A stretch of 64,000 nucleotides of DNA from Opeltia flavorubescens (lineage: Eukaryota > Ascomycota > Lecanoromycetes > Teloschistales > Teloschistaceae): the NCBI GenBank assembly GCA_000442125.1, contig KE546974.1, forward strand, positions 1,488,001 through 1,552,000, given 5' to 3'. The position numbers and the translations under genes were made by a program. Positions 63,917 to 64,000 of this stretch are shown one piece after another. Position 1 is the first letter of the stretch. Every line of letters begins with the position of its first letter. Under the pieces are notes generated by a model. The model ran no database searches. It had not been told where the DNA came from and saw only the letters and a list, made by a program, of their open reading frames with translations.

Positions 63917-64000
63917 ACGCGGACAAAATTCTGGCCGGGGCCAACGACCCGGTGACTGTCACTAAGAGTCATGAAACATTCATCGAACTGGGTCTCCTTT
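63917..64000. other. Window end, nothing assignable
   Basis: A possible open reading (DADKILAGANDPVTVTKSHE) runs toward the edge, but it is too short to judge. Confidence 0.2.

Noticed and set aside
1-64000. CRISPR array, bacterial operon or riboswitch
   Set aside because: Spliceosomal-type introns and TATA/pyrimidine leaders point to a fungal nuclear genome; no regular short repeats with spacers exist.

Overview
The window reads as nuclear DNA of a filamentous ascomycete (Pezizomycotina). Introns are short (about 45-80 nt) with GTRAGN/GTACGT-type donors, CTAAT/CTAAC/CTGAT branch sites and CAG/TAG acceptors. Recognisable pieces are typical of such fungi: a SprT-like metalloprotease, a Mep/Amt ammonium transporter, a SNF2 ATPase motif and fungal 7TM receptor-like segments. 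Gene density is low. Much of the DNA is decayed coding sequence, and in the readable frames the interrupting stops are almost always what C-to-T change makes of Gln or Arg codons (CAA, CAG, CGA to TAA, TAG, TGA), as expected from repeat-induced point mutation or methyl-C deamination. I cannot name the species.

Layout. (1) 0-28 kb, plus strand: a dense graveyard of multi-exon genes, many present in several diverged copies, with tandem exon duplications (2.6-3.6, 8.98-9.47, 10.6-11.6 kb) and three copies of one promoter block (5474, 13729, 16615). (2) 28.9-35.6 kb: AT-rich and nearly empty. (3) 35.6-41.5 kb: isolated exons and one long pseudogene. (4) 41.4-46.9 kb, minus strand: a mosaic of fragments of unrelated host genes (7TM protein, SNF2 ATPase, ammonium transporter, second 7TM protein, internally repeated sequence) ending at a nearly whole SprT-like protease gene. 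(5) 47.8-49.9 kb: three ordinary small genes. (6) 51-64 kb, plus strand: a cluster of short lineage-specific genes that are whole or only lightly damaged.

The main new observation is a protein family I do not recognise. Its three whole members, A (54537-55055), B (56867-57883, two introns) and D (58565-59071), share the pattern P-x(3-4)-G-[IV]-x(2)-V-[IL]-x-W ... L-x(2)-Y-x(3)-L, then an acidic helical stretch and a C-terminal segment around F/H-x-D-Y/Q. Decayed copies lie at 14861 (A), 15523 (B), 16398 (D), 20347 (D), 21341 (B exon 3), 24783 (D), 26317 (A) and 28797 (A C-terminus). The order A-B-D at 14.9-16.6 kb repeats that at 54.5-59.1 kb, so older and younger copies of one gene block sit in one window. 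Two further families (here C and F) show the same pairing of a decayed copy at 0-24 kb and a better-kept copy at 51-53 kb. No function can be read from the sequence. The pattern is that of a fast-evolving, repeatedly duplicated family exposed to a repeat-mutating genome defence.
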